DNA of 24,811 nt. It comes from Roseiflexaceae bacterium UBA965. Lineage in GTDB: Bacteria; Chloroflexota; Chloroflexia; Chloroflexales; Roseiflexaceae. A model generated the notes under the pieces. That model had not been told where the DNA came from, ran no database searches, and worked only from the letters and a program-made list of their open reading frames with translations. The DNA is taken from positions 1,641 through 26,451 of the forward strand of contig DBCF01000216.1 of the NCBI GenBank assembly GCA_002292925.1. Direction: 5' to 3'. The position numbers and the translations under genes are program-made. Below, in pieces: positions 1 to 7,942 of this stretch; within the stretch, counting starts at the first letter, position 1, and each line of letters starts with the position of its first letter.

Positions 1-179
1 ACCTTTTCGCCGGCCTTGGCGGTCAAGCTGACGGGGGCATATGCCAAATTCTCACCGTCTGAACCAACGGTCAAACCACCACCGCTTGCGGCACCATCAC
101 TTGCACCGCCACAGGCGGCAAGGACGAATGCGCCAACCAACAATACACCCAATGCGATTTTGCGAACTGAGATCTTCAT
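1..179 (-). CDS. Auracyanin/plastocyanin-like lipoprotein, N-terminal part only
   Basis: Partial gene running off the left edge; 59 residues are visible. It starts MKISVRKIALGVLLVG, a short basic N-region plus hydrophobic core, followed by the lipobox LAAC with the lipidated Cys near residue 22. A Gly/Ser/Ala-rich linker comes next, then a strand-like stretch (LAYAPVSLTAKAGEK) resembling the first strands of small blue-copper proteins, where 'F/YxP..ltvkaGekV' is typical. The product is therefore probably an exported, lipid-anchored cupredoxin such as auracyanin, an electron carrier of Chloroflexia. The copper ligands lie outside the window, so this is inference; another lipoprotein with an Ig-like fold remains possible. 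A strong ribosome binding site (GAGGAG) sits just upstream of the ATG at 177-179, and a promoter-like sequence lies at 235-262. Confidence 0.7.
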   Translation of the reverse strand, partial: MKISVRKIALGVLLVGAFVLAACGGASDGAASGGGLTVGSDGENLAYAPVSLTAKAGEK

Positions 180-234
180 AGTGAACTAACTCCTCGTTAC
201 GTTGTTGTTCGATCCTGTTTTTCACAGTACGTGT

Positions 235-282
235 ATATTATCACAAACTCACCTGTTGTCAATTAAAAATGGATAATTGACA
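235..282 (-). promoter_or_regulatory. Promoter and inverted repeat upstream of the lipoprotein gene
   Basis: On the minus strand TTGACA (257-262) is followed after 16 bases by TAATAT (235-240), a sigma-70-like promoter for the gene starting at 179. The -35 lies in one arm of a perfect 8-bp inverted repeat, TGTCAATT (257-264) and AATTGACA (275-282), separated by 10 bases, which is suitable for a dimeric regulator. The remaining sequence between 180 and 329 shows no gene. Confidence 0.45.
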
Positions 283-329
283 CTGCACCGCCTCTGTGTC
301 CTCTGCGTCCTCCGCGCGAGACAACAACA

Positions 330-890
330 TTACCCATTGGTAGGTGTGGCCGGTGTAAACGCCAAAATATCAATGCGGGGACGGCGCACTACAATCCAAT
401 CGCCACGATTCACCTTGGCCGTGCCGAGTTTTTTTGCCAAATCAGGGGCTGTGGCATGCGTCCGCACTCCCACCGTACCACCACCAATATCGAGTACAAA
501 TTCACAGTAGAGCGACTCGTAGGGCAGAGGCGTAGTGGGCAATTCCCACACCGCTACTTCTTGGACCTGGCCATAGACCAACGGCACTCCCACCGGCGAG
601 CCGACATCCATCAAGCCACGACGGTAGGGCACCGACTGAAGCATGAATTGGCAAAGCAACAACACCAACTTAGCCGAGCCCTGTTGGCCGACCTGCGTCA
701 AATCAATCAGGTGATGCCGATCAACCACCGGCAATGTCGCCACCAACGGGCTAGCCGCTTGGTTGTGAGGCACAGGGGGCGTCAAGACAATCGTCGGCAA
801 GTAGCGCCGGCCATCGTGGTGGCGCTCGCCCTCGATGAGTTGGCTAAAGTGGCACGGCAAATCAAGCGCGTCGTAGGCAGCAAACAACAT
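330..890 (-). CDS. Hypothetical protein of unknown function
   Basis: 186-residue protein I do not recognise. It has no signal peptide or membrane helix and no obvious catalytic motif. The C-terminal half is rich in beta-prone, hydrophobic stretches (for example VGVPLVYGQVQEVAVWELP and the segment ending GDWIVVRRPRIDILAF), suggesting a small beta-barrel or OB-like domain, but this is only an impression. The ATG lies two bases after the stop codon of the upstream PH-like membrane protein gene (893-1438), so the two are almost certainly cotranscribed and possibly translationally coupled. An overlapping plus-strand frame (456-950) is judged a shadow because this strand gives the contiguous operon arrangement. 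Confidence 0.65.
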   Translation of the reverse strand: MLFAAYDALDLPCHFSQLIEGERHHDGRRYLPTIVLTPPVPHNQAASPLVATLPVVDRHHLIDLTQVGQQGSAKLVLLLCQFMLQSVPYRRGLMDVGSPVGVPLVYGQVQEVAVWELPTTPLPYESLYCEFVLDIGGGTVGVRTHATAPDLAKKLGTAKVNRGDWIVVRRPRIDILAFTPATPTNG

Positions 891-892
891 GA

Positions 893-1438
893 TTATGGCG
901 CCTTTGCGCTAATTGCCTCGCGGGCGGCGGCCACAAATACGGCTGGTTGAAACGGACTGACAACGAATAACAAGCCGTTGGCGCGACTAATGGCCACGAG
1001 GCAATCACGGTCGCTGGCAAGGCATTGATAGCGACCATATAATTTGCTGATAAAAACCCCTTGGTAGCCAAACACCCCCACATTGGTGGCCCAGCGCACA
1101 TGGCGCATTTCGACAGTGAGGGGGAGTCGTGTGATAGCGGTGATTTGGGTAAACGGGATGCGCGTCGCCCGCCACCATTTGCGCCGGATGACCAATTGAT
1201 CAGCCTGTACTTCGAGTTGGGCAGGCTGGCCAGCCCACATCCACCAAATCACCAGTAATACGATGGCAGCCAGTACCCCTGATGCGATGGCACCATAATA
1301 GGCCATCTCGTAGCGCACGAGGCCACTCAAGGCGAGAAATAAACCGGGCAATGTTAAGGCACCACCCACAAACACCACTCGTTGGGTTATTTGTTGGGCG
1401 TAATTATCGAGTAGGGCAGATTCATAGATTTGTGGCAT
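893..1438 (-). CDS. Membrane protein with PH-like domain
   Basis: 181 residues. Two adjacent hydrophobic helices (about residues 18-41 and 47-69) form a membrane hairpin. The remaining ~110 residues look like a bacterial PH-type domain: a run of beta-strands (QLEVQADQLVIRRKWWRATRIPFTQI, then a stretch with WATNVGVFGYQGVF and KLYGRYQCLASDRDCLVAI) ending in a helix (PAVFVAAAREAI). This architecture is common in bacterial PH-domain membrane proteins of unknown role. The cytosolic domain probably binds a protein or lipid at the membrane. It is the first gene of a two-gene unit with 330-890. A TATAAT-like -10 on the minus strand (1459-1464) lies about 20 bases upstream; I saw no strong ribosome binding site. 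Confidence 0.65.
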   Translation of the reverse strand: MPQIYESALLDNYAQQITQRVVFVGGALTLPGLFLALSGLVRYEMAYYGAIASGVLAAIVLLVIWWMWAGQPAQLEVQADQLVIRRKWWRATRIPFTQITAITRLPLTVEMRHVRWATNVGVFGYQGVFISKLYGRYQCLASDRDCLVAISRANGLLFVVSPFQPAVFVAAAREAISAKAP

Positions 1439-1498
1439 CTGAATGCGCTTTCATGACTATTATACGCAATAAGTGCATCATACCATAGTGCGGTATCC

Positions 1499-1528
1499 TT
1501 GACCATCAACAACCGCAACGAGTATACT
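1499..1528 (+). promoter_or_regulatory. Promoter of purSL
   Basis: TTGACC (1499-1504), an 18-base spacer and TATACT (1523-1528) make a good sigma-70-like promoter about 36 bases before the purSL start codon. The start itself is preceded by AGGA. The intergenic space 1439-1564 also holds the divergent -10 (1459-1464) for the minus-strand membrane protein gene. Confidence 0.55.
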
Positions 1529-1564
1529 GTGCAGTATGGTGTTTTCATTTAAATTAGGAACAAC

Positions 1565-4426
1565 ATGGCGGCATATATAATTACCGTGGCCAACCACGAC
1601 GACGCACAAACCACAGCCCTTTATCTTATCGGCGGTGCCGTTAGTGGTGACGATATTTCACGCTTGACGACCCAACTCCTGTGCGATCCCGTGATTCAAC
1701 AGGCTGCGTGGTATGATTTGCACGCGCCAACCATTGATCTAATTGCCAGCCCAGGCTACGAAGTCGCCTTCCGGCCAGGTGTAACCGACAACGAAGCCGA
1801 GAGTATTGCCATTGGGGCGCAACGCTTGGGTATCACCGGCATCACCCAAATCCGCACTGTGCGCCGTACCCTCGGAGCCACACCGGCCTACAACGAATTG
1901 ATTCAAACCCGCTGGGCAGTTGCTCCTGAGCAGACGAATGCCCGCCGTGACCTATATGTGCAGCTCCTCGCTGTGCCACCCCAACGCCCCGCCCACATCG
2001 CCGTCGTACCCATCCGGACGCTTGATGATGCGGCCTTGCTCACCCTCAGCCAAAAAAGCCTGCTCGCGCTCGATTTGATCGAAATGCGCACGGTCCAAGC
2101 GTATTACCAACGTATTGATCGTGACCCTAGTGATGGAGAGCTCGAAACCATTGCCCAGACCTGGAGCGAGCACTGCTCGCACAAGACATTTAAAGGACTG
2201 GTACATTATAGCGGAATCGATCACGACATCCCCCTCGCCCAACAGTCACTCCACCCGGCCTTGGTGGGGCTCGGCACCCACGCCGAAATCGATAGCTTGA
2301 TCCGCACCTACCTGATGCGGGCCACCACCGCCACTGCCCCACACCTGCGCAACCTGACCTTGATTTCGGCCTTTGTCGACAACGCCGGGATTGTGGCGTT
2401 TGACGATGAATACGAATTGTCGTTCAAAGTCGAAACCCACAACCACCCTTCGGCACTCGAGCCCTTTGGCGGCGCCAATACGGGCATGGGTGGAGTGTTG
2501 CGTGATGTATTGGGGGTATCGGCGCAACCGATTGCCGCCACTGATGTCTTTTGTTTTGGGCCCAATGATGGCCAAATCGATACCTTTGGTGGCCAAGTAT
2601 TGCCGCCCCATCAAGTCAGCGTCGGGGTGATTGCCGGTGTCCAAGATTATGGCAACAAAATCGGCGTGCCGATTGTCAACGGCGCCGTCTATTTCGACCC
2701 AGGCTATATCGCCAATCCGTTGGTGTTTTGTGGCACGGTGGGGTTGGCGCCCCAAGGCAAGCACCCCCGCAACATCGGCGTGGGCGACGTAATTGTAGTC
2801 CTGGGGGGACGCACCGGGCGTGACGGCATCCACGGTGCGACTTTTTCATCGATTGAACTCACCCACACCACCGCCCAAGAAGCAGGCAGTGCGGTGCAGA
2901 TTGGCGACCCCATTACCGAAAAAAAGCTCATCGACGTGGTCATCCAAGCCCGTGACGCCGGTCTCTATAGCGCCATCACCGATTGTGGTGCCGGCGGGTT
3001 GTCGTCGGCCATCGGCGAAATGGGCGAACAGACCGGTGCTCGGGTGGAATTGTCACACGTGCCCTTGAAATATGCCGGCTTACAACCGTGGGAAATCTGG
3101 CTCTCCGAAGCGCAAGAGCGCATCGTGATGGCAGTACCGCCCCAGCATCTGGCCGCCTTATTGGCCTGTTGTGTTGCCGAAGAAGTCGAAGCCACGGCAG
3201 TAGGGACATTTGATGGCAGTGGTCGCTTGGTGGTCACCCACCACGATTTGGTGCTGGTCGATATTGCCATGCAGATGCTCCACGACGGGCGTCCCCAACG
3301 CGTGCTGACTGCCACCTGGCAACCAGCTACAATCCCTGCGCCGCAATGGCAACAGCTGAGTCACACGGCGATTTTGCACGCCTTGTTGGCCCACCCCAAT
3401 ATCGCCAGCCGCGCCCAAATCATCCGGGGCTACGACCACGAAATCCAAGGCCGCACCGTAGTCAAACCCTTGGTGGGGGCGGTCAGCGATGGCCCCGGCG
3501 ATGCGGCGGTGCTGCAAATCCGCCCCGACGCCATGCAAGGGGTGGCGCTTGGTTGTGGCATGGCGCCGCAACTGAGTCAATTCGACCCCTATTGGATGGG
3601 GCTCGTGGCGATTGACGAAGCCCTACGCAACGTGGTGGCGGTGGGTGGTGACCCGCGCGCCTGTACTATTTTGGACAACTTTTGCTGGGGTGACCCCCGC
3701 CAACCTGACCGTATGGGCGGACTGACCCGCGCCACCGCAGCCTGCTATGATGCCGCCTTGGCCTATGGCACGCCTTTTATCTCGGGCAAAGATTCGCTCA
3801 ACAACGAATACCGCACGGCGAGTGGTCAGCGCATCGCCATCCCCGGTACATTGCTGATTTCGGCAATGGCCTATCACCCCGACATCCGACATTCCCAGAC
3901 TAGCGACCTCAAGCAGGCCGGGAATCTGCTCTATATCGTGGGCACAACCACCAATACGCTAGCCGGCTCTCATGCCGCCATGGTGGCAGGATTACCCAAT
4001 GGTGCAGCATGGCAAATGCCTCGGGTTGATTTGGCACTCGCACCCCGCCTGATGCAGCAATTACACCACGCCATCCATGCCGGGCTGACCGTGGCGTGTC
4101 ACGATATCAGCGACGGCGGGTTGGCGGTGGCGGCTGCCGAAATGGCGTTGGCCGGTCGCTTGGGGCTCCACATCGACCTCGATGCCGTGCCTAGTAGTAG
4201 CGACGACACCTTTGTGCGCTTGTTTAGCGAAAGCCCCAGCCGCTTCTTGGTCGAAGTGCCACAGGCGCACCAAGCCGCATTTAGCGCACTGCTTGCAGAC
4301 ATTCCCCATGCTGCGATTGGGCAGGTCAACGATGCTATGCAGTTGACAATCATGGCCAATGGCCAAATTTGTATCGATAGTGCGGTGGCCACACTTGTCA
4401 CCCAATTCAACACAGCGATTGTATGA
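1565..4426 (+). CDS. purL: Phosphoribosylformylglycinamidine synthase, fused PurS-PurL form
   Basis: 953 residues; catalyses ATP- and glutamine-dependent conversion of FGAR to FGAM, step four of purine synthesis, in the cytoplasm. Stand-alone small PurL is usually about 740 residues, and the extra ~190 N-terminal residues carry PurS-like halves: LLCDPVIQQA (about 38-47) and YEVAFRPGVTDNEAES (about 65-80). The PurL part starts with a linker (about 145-200), the TWSEHCSHKTFKG motif with the probable catalytic His near 203, the substrate/ATP segment KVETHNHPSALEPFGG (about 288-303), DCGAGGLSSAIGEMGE (about 473-488) and the late SGKDSLNNEY motif. The glutaminase PurQ is not fused and not in the window, so it must be encoded elsewhere. 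AGGA precedes the start. Its stop codon overlaps the next ATG by four bases. Confidence 0.95.
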   Translation: MAAYIITVANHDDAQTTALYLIGGAVSGDDISRLTTQLLCDPVIQQAAWYDLHAPTIDLIASPGYEVAFRPGVTDNEAESIAIGAQRLGITGITQIRTVRRTLGATPAYNELIQTRWAVAPEQTNARRDLYVQLLAVPPQRPAHIAVVPIRTLDDAALLTLSQKSLLALDLIEMRTVQAYYQRIDRDPSDGELETIAQTWSEHCSHKTFKGLVHYSGIDHDIPLAQQSLHPALVGLGTHAEIDSLIRTYLMRATTATAPHLRNLTLISAFVDNAGIVAFDDEYELSFKVETHNHPSALEPFGGANTGMGGVLRDVLGVSAQPIAATDVFCFGPNDGQIDTFGGQVLPPHQVSVGVIAGVQDYGNKIGVPIVNGAVYFDPGYIANPLVFCGTVGLAPQGKHPRNIGVGDVIVVLGGRTGRDGIHGATFSSIELTHTTAQEAGSAVQIGDPITEKKLIDVVIQARDAGLYSAITDCGAGGLSSAIGEMGEQTGARVELSHVPLKYAGLQPWEIWLSEAQERIVMAVPPQHLAALLACCVAEEVEATAVGTFDGSGRLVVTHHDLVLVDIAMQMLHDGRPQRVLTATWQPATIPAPQWQQLSHTAILHALLAHPNIASRAQIIRGYDHEIQGRTVVKPLVGAVSDGPGDAAVLQIRPDAMQGVALGCGMAPQLSQFDPYWMGLVAIDEALRNVVAVGGDPRACTILDNFCWGDPRQPDRMGGLTRATAACYDAALAYGTPFISGKDSLNNEYRTASGQRIAIPGTLLISAMAYHPDIRHSQTSDLKQAGNLLYIVGTTTNTLAGSHAAMVAGLPNGAAWQMPRVDLALAPRLMQQLHHAIHAGLTVACHDISDGGLAVAAAEMALAGRLGLHIDLDAVPSSSDDTFVRLFSESPSRFLVEVPQAHQAAFSALLADIPHAAIGQVNDAMQLTIMANGQICIDSAVATLVTQFNTAIV

Positions 4427-5229
4427 TGAACCCAACCGACAACAACTACGACGCCTTTGTGGCCCATCTCATGGTGAGTCTACCTGAACTCGACGACCAG
4501 ATTCGTGATGTGCAGTTTGCCGACGGCCATATTATCATTACCCGTGGTGACGAATCAGTGGCGGTGGATATTGAGCCGTTTGAGCGGGCCTACCGTCGCC
4601 GCCCCGATGCCGTAGATGCCGTGCTGAGTACGTTGTTGCGCGTTAGTCGTGGCGAAAAAGGCATTGCCGACCCCGGCTACCAAGCCATCGCCAGCCAAAT
4701 CATCCCCCAACTTAAACCGATTGCCTTACTAGCCGATCTGATTGAACGGGGCGCAGAGCCCATCATCTACCGGGTCTTTTTGGCTGATTTAATCATCACC
4801 TACGCCATTCATGACGGCAAGCGCTTGTCGTATTTGACCGAAACCCAGCTAGAGCGCTGGAACGTCAGTGAACATACCGTGCATGCCCAAGCGATTACCA
4901 ACCTCCACGAACGCTCCCAACACGTCCCCTATCACAAAGCGGGGAATGGGTCGCAACAAGTGGTGGTGTTTAATGTGAATGACGGCCTCGATGCCACCCG
5001 AATTTTGTTGCCTGATATCATCCAAGCCGCGAGCAACGATATCCCCGGAGATGTTGTGATTGGGATTCCCAATCGTGATTTTTTGGTAATTATCAGTGAT
5101 GACGATCCCGATCGGGTCGCGGCGGTGGCACTCCAAATCACCCGCGACATGCGCCAACATACGCATGGCTTGAGTAATCGGTTGTTTACGATTAGCCACA
5201 ATGAAGTACGCGAATACAACGGGGCGTAG
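4423..5229 (+). CDS. DUF1444 family protein (YtpQ-like)
   Basis: 268 residues, cytoplasmic, no signal or membrane segment. The layout fits DUF1444: an N-terminal segment with DIEPFERAYRRRPDAVDAVL, a central part (KPIALLADLIERGAEPIIYRVFLADLIITYAIHDGKRLSYLTETQ) and a C-terminal half with LPDIIQAA and a strand rich in Asp (VIIISDDDPDRV-like). The biochemical role of this family is not established. The ATG at 4423 overlaps the purSL stop in an ATGA arrangement (a second ATG follows at 4426), so translation is coupled to purSL. That linkage does not by itself imply a purine role. Confidence 0.75.
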   Translation: MMNPTDNNYDAFVAHLMVSLPELDDQIRDVQFADGHIIITRGDESVAVDIEPFERAYRRRPDAVDAVLSTLLRVSRGEKGIADPGYQAIASQIIPQLKPIALLADLIERGAEPIIYRVFLADLIITYAIHDGKRLSYLTETQLERWNVSEHTVHAQAITNLHERSQHVPYHKAGNGSQQVVVFNVNDGLDATRILLPDIIQAASNDIPGDVVIGIPNRDFLVIISDDDPDRVAAVALQITRDMRQHTHGLSNRLFTISHNEVREYNGA

Positions 5230-5253
5230 GTATTCGCAAGGAAGGAATCCGCT

Positions 5254-6030
5254 ATGGAAATCATTCTCTTCCTCCTCGCCGCTATAGTAATTATTTTGTG
5301 TGTGTTTGCAGGGTTATCCGCACAATCGCCGTTGTTTGTGTGTGTGGCAGTCACCGCCATGGTCACCGGCTTGTTTTCACCACTATGGCATTGGATGTAT
5401 GGCATCGTCTATGCCAGCGAATTGGTCTATCTTGTTGGCCGTACATTGCCACTCGTCGCATTTTTGGGTGGCTGGGTAATGGTATTGCCTGCGATTGTAA
5501 TTTTTGCCACGCTACGCCGACGCCTCGTTGACATCGGGTATCTCGGAATGTGGGGGGTTGCCGGTATCGTCTTTTTGTTTTTTTGGAGCATAGAAGGACT
5601 CGGCGCCCAATTTGGCATTTGGTCATACGACAACGAAGTCACAGCCCTCGGTGTGCCAGTTACCTTATATTTAGCGTTACTCCACACATTATGCGCCGTG
5701 ATTGTGCTCCGCATGATGTTTGAATACTGGCGCGTTTCGGTTGGCACCACCCTGCAAATCATCCCAATTATTTTTGGTTTACAAATTTTTTGTTATGCGG
5801 TAATTGGGTCACCATTCTATGCCATGTCGTTATTGACTGGAGCTAGTGGCTTGACCGCCTTTGGATTGATTTGCTCAATACTATTGATTCTGTGGGGCAT
5901 CCATATTGCAATTACGTCGCTCTTACAGATTCAATTCAATACCACCAACACCGCTGGTATGCCGATTATTGACCTCGCGGTGCTCGAAGAACTCACTCGT
6001 TACCAACAACCAAAGCCACCCCACGAATAA
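5254..6030 (+). CDS. Polytopic membrane protein of unknown function
   Basis: 258 residues with about seven or eight hydrophobic helices, starting at the extreme N-terminus and ending near residue 230, followed by a short soluble tail (VLEELTRYQQPKPPHE). The segment FGIWSYDNEVTALGVPVTLY near residues 120-140 faintly echoes the loop of lycopene-cyclase-type membrane proteins, but only once and without the acidic residues expected, so I do not assign that function. It has a strong ribosome binding site (AAGGAAGGA) and begins 24 bases after the DUF1444 gene, suggesting the same transcript, which then ends at the hairpin at 6045-6095. Confidence 0.7.
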   Translation: MEIILFLLAAIVIILCVFAGLSAQSPLFVCVAVTAMVTGLFSPLWHWMYGIVYASELVYLVGRTLPLVAFLGGWVMVLPAIVIFATLRRRLVDIGYLGMWGVAGIVFLFFWSIEGLGAQFGIWSYDNEVTALGVPVTLYLALLHTLCAVIVLRMMFEYWRVSVGTTLQIIPIIFGLQIFCYAVIGSPFYAMSLLTGASGLTAFGLICSILLILWGIHIAITSLLQIQFNTTNTAGMPIIDLAVLEELTRYQQPKPPHE

Positions 6031-6044
6031 TTTGTTTTGGTCAA

Positions 6045-6095
6045 CAAAAAATGCCCAACACCACCAAATAGTGCATGGTGTGGGCATTGTTTTTG
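6045..6095. terminator. Bidirectional terminator between convergent genes
   Basis: AATGCCCA (6050-6057) pairs with TGGGCATT (6081-6088), and the stem continues CACCA/TGGTG after one bulged A. On the plus strand the stem is followed by GTTTTTG; on the minus strand by TTTTTG (from 6045-6050). It separates the convergent membrane protein and methyltransferase genes and can serve both. Confidence 0.8.
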
Positions 6096-6110
6096 CAAAA
6101 AACGAGCAAC

Positions 6111-6773
6111 CTAAGTGCGGCGACGACACACCGCGATACCATCACGAATAGGCAAAATCACCGACTCGAGGTCGATATGATGCATGATGGCACGGTTGAA
6201 TTCTTGGATACCGCGTACAATCGGGGCGGCTTCGTCAGCCGGTTCAAGGACTAAGGCATTGCACAACACGTTGTCAGCCACCAAAATCCCACCACGGCGC
6301 AACAACGGCACACACATTTCGAGGGCTTGCAAGGCTTCTTGTTCGTTATTGAGATGGCGCAAAATATCCAGAAAGATTAAGTCAAACGGCCCACGCATAT
6401 GCGATAATTCGCGAAACCAATCGCCTTCGTGGATTGAGAAACGATCACTATATCCTGCTTTGGCAACCCATTCACGGGCACGGGTATAGCGTTCAGGGTC
6501 TTTTTCGATGGCAGTCAACCGACCTTCTGGGTGCTGTACCAACGCACGCAACAACCAGATGGCCGCATAGCCGGTGGCCGTACCGATTTCGAGGGCATCA
6601 CGCACCCCACTGGTCCGCGCCAACATGTACAAAAATTGCCCTTCGACGGCACCCACAAGTGGCCAGCCGTGCTCACGACCGATGCGCTCCATGTCACTCA
6701 ATGGTGATGGGCGGGGGGGCATCAAGCCACTCAAATAATCTTCGATGGCAGCATTCGTGATATCGTCACGCAT
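6111..6773 (-). CDS. SAM-dependent O-methyltransferase
   Basis: 220 residues from the chosen start; class I Rossmann methyltransferase of the O-methyltransferase (catechol/caffeoyl-CoA-like) type. Motif I is ALEIGTATGYAAIWLLRAL, followed by LTAIEKDPERYTRAREW (acidic residue binding the ribose of SAM), the motif FDLIFLDILRHLNNEQEAL and RRGGILVADNVL. The LD-I replaces the usual D-A-D-K metal-binding run, so metal dependence is uncertain. The substrate cannot be inferred. An upstream ATG at 6797 would add eight residues, but AAGGAGTG sits correctly for the ATG at 6771-6773, which is preferred. It is a single-gene unit divergent from 6867-7724 and convergent with 5254-6030. Confidence 0.85.
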   Translation of the reverse strand: MRDDITNAAIEDYLSGLMPPRPSPLSDMERIGREHGWPLVGAVEGQFLYMLARTSGVRDALEIGTATGYAAIWLLRALVQHPEGRLTAIEKDPERYTRAREWVAKAGYSDRFSIHEGDWFRELSHMRGPFDLIFLDILRHLNNEQEALQALEMCVPLLRRGGILVADNVLCNALVLEPADEAAPIVRGIQEFNRAIMHHIDLESVILPIRDGIAVCRRRT

Positions 6774-6806
6774 GGCACACTCCTTTTTTAATGGCATATC
6801 GGGCAG

Positions 6807-6837
6807 ATTGTACCATACACAAGCAGCGATGTATAAT
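6807..6837 (+). promoter_or_regulatory. Promoter of the 6867 gene, overlapping a divergent promoter
   Basis: TTGTAC (6808-6813), an 18-base spacer and TATAAT (6832-6837) read on the plus strand, about 30 bases before the start at 6867. On the minus strand TACAAT (6807-6812) could be the -10 of the methyltransferase gene, so the two promoters share bases and may interfere with each other. Confidence 0.5.
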
Positions 6838-6866
6838 AGAGAGAATTGAAACAGATGGAGTGAGTC

Positions 6867-7724
6867 ATGAGCACTGATGCAACCATGCCACGCTACGATC
6901 GCATCGTATCGCTGGTGTTATTAGTTTTGTTAGGGATGGCCGTGGTGTTTTTGGTGGATATCAACCCCAACATCATTCGAGCCCAACTCGGCGGCGACTT
7001 GCCCGTTATCACCGTATCATGGGTGATTTTGGCAGCTATCGTGGTACTGATTAGCACCGGTGCTGATTTATTTACCCGCGACCACCCCCAAGTCCATGCC
7101 CGGCCCTTGTGGTTGCTCAATTTGCGCTTCACCGTAATTGAGTTGGCGCCAGGATTTTGGATTTTGCCAGCATTATCGGTGATTACCACCTTCACCTTTT
7201 TTCGCTTGTTTAGTTCTGGGTTACAAATGCTGGCATTTGTGTTGGCGTTGATTTCTACCGGCGTGTTGTTGCTGGCGTCACTCATTGCCCAACATTACTC
7301 GATGGATCGCCAACCCGAAATCCGCCAAGTGGCCCTCATGGTACTCCAAGGTCTCGCCCTGTTGATGGCTTTTGGCTTGTTTAGTGCCATCTATTACGCT
7401 CATTTACGCACCCTCTACTCGGCAGTATTTGTGGGGAGCTGTGGCGCATTGTTGGCCTATGCCCAACTACAATGGACGCAGACCAAAGCCAACCTCGGCT
7501 TGCTTTCGCTGATGGTCGGGTTTATTTTGGCGCAGGCGTTGTGGGCCCTCAATTATTGGTCGGCGCCGTTTTTGTTGGGTGGCGCCTTGTTATTGGTAAT
7601 TTTTTATGTGGTAACCGGCATGCTCCAGAACTCCCTCACCGAAAACGCCAGCACCCGCACCTATTGGGAATATGCCATCATCGGCAGTGTGTTGATGGTC
7701 GCCATCATCGGCGCGGTGTTATAG
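6867..7724 (+). CDS. Polytopic membrane protein (possibly DUF5656-like)
   Basis: 285 residues with about eight or nine transmembrane helices and short loops; a short hydrophilic N-terminus (MSTDATMPRYDR) precedes the first helix. No catalytic or transport motif is visible. Overall size and helix pattern recall uncharacterised Chloroflexota membrane proteins (the DUF5656 type comes to mind), but this is a weak recollection, not a match I can show. GGAGTGA precedes the ATG, and the promoter at 6808-6837 supports a single-gene transcript ended by the hairpin at 7727-7746. Confidence 0.65.
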   Translation: MSTDATMPRYDRIVSLVLLVLLGMAVVFLVDINPNIIRAQLGGDLPVITVSWVILAAIVVLISTGADLFTRDHPQVHARPLWLLNLRFTVIELAPGFWILPALSVITTFTFFRLFSSGLQMLAFVLALISTGVLLLASLIAQHYSMDRQPEIRQVALMVLQGLALLMAFGLFSAIYYAHLRTLYSAVFVGSCGALLAYAQLQWTQTKANLGLLSLMVGFILAQALWALNYWSAPFLLGGALLLVIFYVVTGMLQNSLTENASTRTYWEYAIIGSVLMVAIIGAVL

Positions 7725-7726
7725 AG

Positions 7727-7752
7727 AGCCGCAGCAGACTGCGGCTTTACGG
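7727..7752 (+). terminator. Short hairpin after the 6867 gene, probable terminator
   Basis: AGCCGCAG (7727-7734) and CTGCGGCT (7739-7746) form a perfect 8-bp GC-rich stem with a four-base loop, directly after the stop codon at 7722-7724. Only TTT follows, so termination strength is uncertain. Confidence 0.5.
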
Positions 7753-7779
7753 CTATCTTTATCTCGCACAGGGCACATA

Positions 7780-7942
7780 CGAAGTCGGAAGCGGGAAGTC
7801 GAAAGTATAAAGTAACGTGGGAAGTCCGTCAATCATCCGCTGGCAAGCCAACGAGATTCTACGCTACGGTTGCACGCAGCTGACATGGAAAATACTAAGG
7901 TAAAGGACACTTCCAACTTCCTCCTTCAAACTTCCTACTTTC
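7780..7942. repeat. Two facing heptanucleotide arrays in intergenic DNA
   Basis: 7780-7814 reads as five consecutive degenerate heptamers on the plus strand (CGAAGTC, GGAAGCG, GGAAGTC, GAAAGTA, TAAAGTA). 7908-7942 reads as five on the minus strand (GAAAGTA, GGAAGTT, TGAAGGA, GGAAGTT, GGAAGTG in minus-strand order). The second array reaches into the stop codon of the SDR gene at 7941. The ~90 bases between them contain no gene that I can support. Confidence 0.6.

Noticed and set aside
456..950. 164-residue plus-strand open frame
   Set aside because: Arg/His/Gln-rich composition typical of a shadow, and it conflicts with the two closely spaced minus-strand genes.
5254..6030. Lycopene cyclase or carotenoid enzyme
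   Set aside because: Only a single weak motif resemblance (FGIWSYDNE), without the repeated motif or acidic residues expected, and no carotenoid gene is nearby.
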